Below, piece after piece: positions 63,160 to 64,000 of a stretch of DNA of 64,000 nt. Within the stretch, counting starts at the first letter, position 1. Each line of letters opens with the position of its first letter. Under the pieces are notes generated by a model. That model saw only the letters and a program-made list of their open reading frames with translations. It was not told where the DNA came from and did not search any database. The translations under genes and the position numbers were made by a program. Origin of the DNA: Gaiella occulta (GTDB taxonomy: Bacteria; Actinomycetota; Thermoleophilia; Gaiellales; Gaiellaceae); contig NZ_QQZY01000006.1 of the NCBI RefSeq assembly GCF_003351045.1, positions 124,001 through 188,000 of the forward strand, read 5' to 3'.

Positions 63160-64000
63160 TCAGCGAAAGACGCCGATCAGCACGCCGCCGGCGACGACGA
63201 GCGCCGCCCCGGCTGCGAGCCTCGGCCCCACGAGCTCGTGGCGGCGCAGGAAGACCGCGGAGAGCCCCACTCCCCACAGGGACTCGGTGGCGACGAGCGG
63301 CGAGACGACGCTGAGCCGGCCGCGGTAGAACGCCTCGAACAGGCACACGTACGAGAGCCCGAACAGCAGCCCCGCCGGCACGTAGGCGGGGATCGCCCGC
63401 AGCGACAGCGGCCGCCGCGCCACGAGCAGCACGACGAGGATCGTGAGCGCGCCGGAGGTCAGCGTCGCGAGCGTGGCGAGCGCCGGCGAGACGCCGGTGT
63501 CGACCGAGAGCCAGCGCACGAACGTGTCGCGCAGAGCGAACACGAGCGCCGCGGCGAGCGCGAGCACGAGGCCGGTCGCCTTCACGTGCGCCGGGCGTCC
63601 GCGCTCGCCCGCAAGCAGGATACCGCCGCTCACGATCAGGACGGCACCGGCGACGATGCCGGCGACGACCGGCTCGCCGAGCAGCACGACGGCGAACAGC
63701 ACCGCGAACAGCGGCGCCATTCCCACCGTGGCAGAGGTACGCGACGGTCCCGCGTCCCGCACCGCGAACGTGAACAGCAGCTGCGAGAGCCCCGGCCCGA
63801 GCACGCCGGCGAGCAGGAACGGCCACGTGCCCGCGATGTCCCAGCGGCCGACGACGATGGCGGCGGCGAGCGCGACGGCGAGCGCCGTGAGCACGGTCAG
63901 CAGCGCGCCGAGCAACGGGTCGTCACCGCGCGCCATCGCCGGGCGCAGCGCGACGGTCATCGAGCCGAACAGCAGCGCGGAGCCGAGTGCGAGCAGGACG
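63160..64000 (-). CDS. EamA/DMT-family transporter (5' end outside the window)
   Basis: The frame is open beyond the window edge: VLLALGSALLFGSMTVALRP continues upstream of the internal ATG 63960, the usual first EamA helix, so the start lies outside. About 280 residues show roughly ten membrane helices in two EamA halves (LLAGVLGPGLSQLLFTFAVRD; second half with PLVATESLWGVGLSAVFLRRHELVGPRLAAGAALVVAG). It probably exports a small metabolite. Divergent orientation from nothing in view; it lies upstream of the dnaK operon on the same strand, separated by the HAIR-like region. Confidence 0.88.
   Translation of the reverse strand, partial: VLLALGSALLFGSMTVALRPAMARGDDPLLGALLTVLTALAVALAAAIVVGRWDIAGTWPFLLAGVLGPGLSQLLFTFAVRDAGPSRTSATVGMAPLFAVLFAVVLLGEPVVAGIVAGAVLIVSGGILLAGERGRPAHVKATGLVLALAAALVFALRDTFVRWLSVDTGVSPALATLATLTSGALTILVVLLVARRPLSLRAIPAYVPAGLLFGLSYVCLFEAFYRGRLSVVSPLVATESLWGVGLSAVFLRRHELVGPRLAAGAALVVAGGVLIGVFR

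Overview
This 64 kb window is chromosomal DNA of a very GC-rich actinobacterium. GTG starts and 4-base start/stop overlaps (ATGA, GTGA) are frequent. The conserved blocks (dnaK-grpE-dnaJ-hspR with clpB, eno-pyk-divIC-DUF501, mfd-pth-ctc, glmU-prs, metG-tatD-ksgA-ispE), together with a futalosine hydrolase homologue, fit a deep-branching Actinomycetota, most plausibly class Thermoleophilia. That placement is inference from gene content. Most of the window is housekeeping DNA on the minus strand, interrupted by short accessory islands.

Layout. 1-3.4 kb: end of a HipA-type kinase, tiny ORFs, an unexported solute-binding-like protein, a pRiA4b ORF-3-like gene and a RAYT/IS200-like transposase bounded by perfect inverted repeats. 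3.4-10.8 kb: a response regulator with a degenerate kinase, a 7Fe ferredoxin, an orphan receiver-like protein, and a tightly coupled cytochrome c biogenesis/envelope operon (ccdA, ccmH, tlpA-like, L,D-transpeptidase, GDPD, DUF1461). 10.8-15.2 kb: DUF501, divIC, a 150-bp tandem repeat, pyk, eno. 15.2-17.6 kb: a MerB-like gene interrupted by an in-frame TGA at a catalytic-cysteine position, followed by a SECIS-like hairpin, then a MarR-controlled cupin/ABM pair. 17.6-24.2 kb: mazG, prsA-like foldase, mfd, pth, ctc. 24.3-30.3 kb: an alpha/beta hydrolase, an IS5-type remnant, an ECF sigma operon with two beta-propellers and an M14 carboxypeptidase, and two secreted proteins. 30.3-35.5 kb: a decayed murE paralogue opposite a four-gene operon (PLP enzyme, mini-MurF, SbnA-like, SbnB-like). 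35.7-48.8 kb: prs, glmU, tRNA-Gln, a GAF-GAF-PAS histidine kinase, ispE, ksgA, tatD, metG, an M23-like protein, rsmI, a ROK kinase and an LCP protein. 48.8-56.5 kb: FmdB, a membrane glycosyltransferase, a pseudouridine catabolic pair (PfkB kinase and PsuG), an enolase-superfamily protein that seems to start with CTG, GYD, a membrane protein, futalosine hydrolase and CHRD. 56.5-63.1 kb: clpB, hspR, dnaJ, grpE and dnaK with a HAIR-like site. The window ends inside an EamA transporter.

The most notable signal is the MerB-like gene at 15244-15903 (minus). The reading frame continues intact through a TGA that replaces the second catalytic Cys of the organomercurial lyase family. Twelve bases downstream lies a 7-bp hairpin with a GGUC loop, over a further 5-bp stem. 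This is the expected architecture of a bacterial selenocysteine insertion element. The second notable signal is the operon at 31.6-35.5 kb. It combines a probable L-2,3-diaminopropionate pathway (SbnA/SbnB homologues) with a MurF-like protein lacking its whole ATPase core, and it lies beside a MurE paralogue that lost its P-loop and carries a frameshift.
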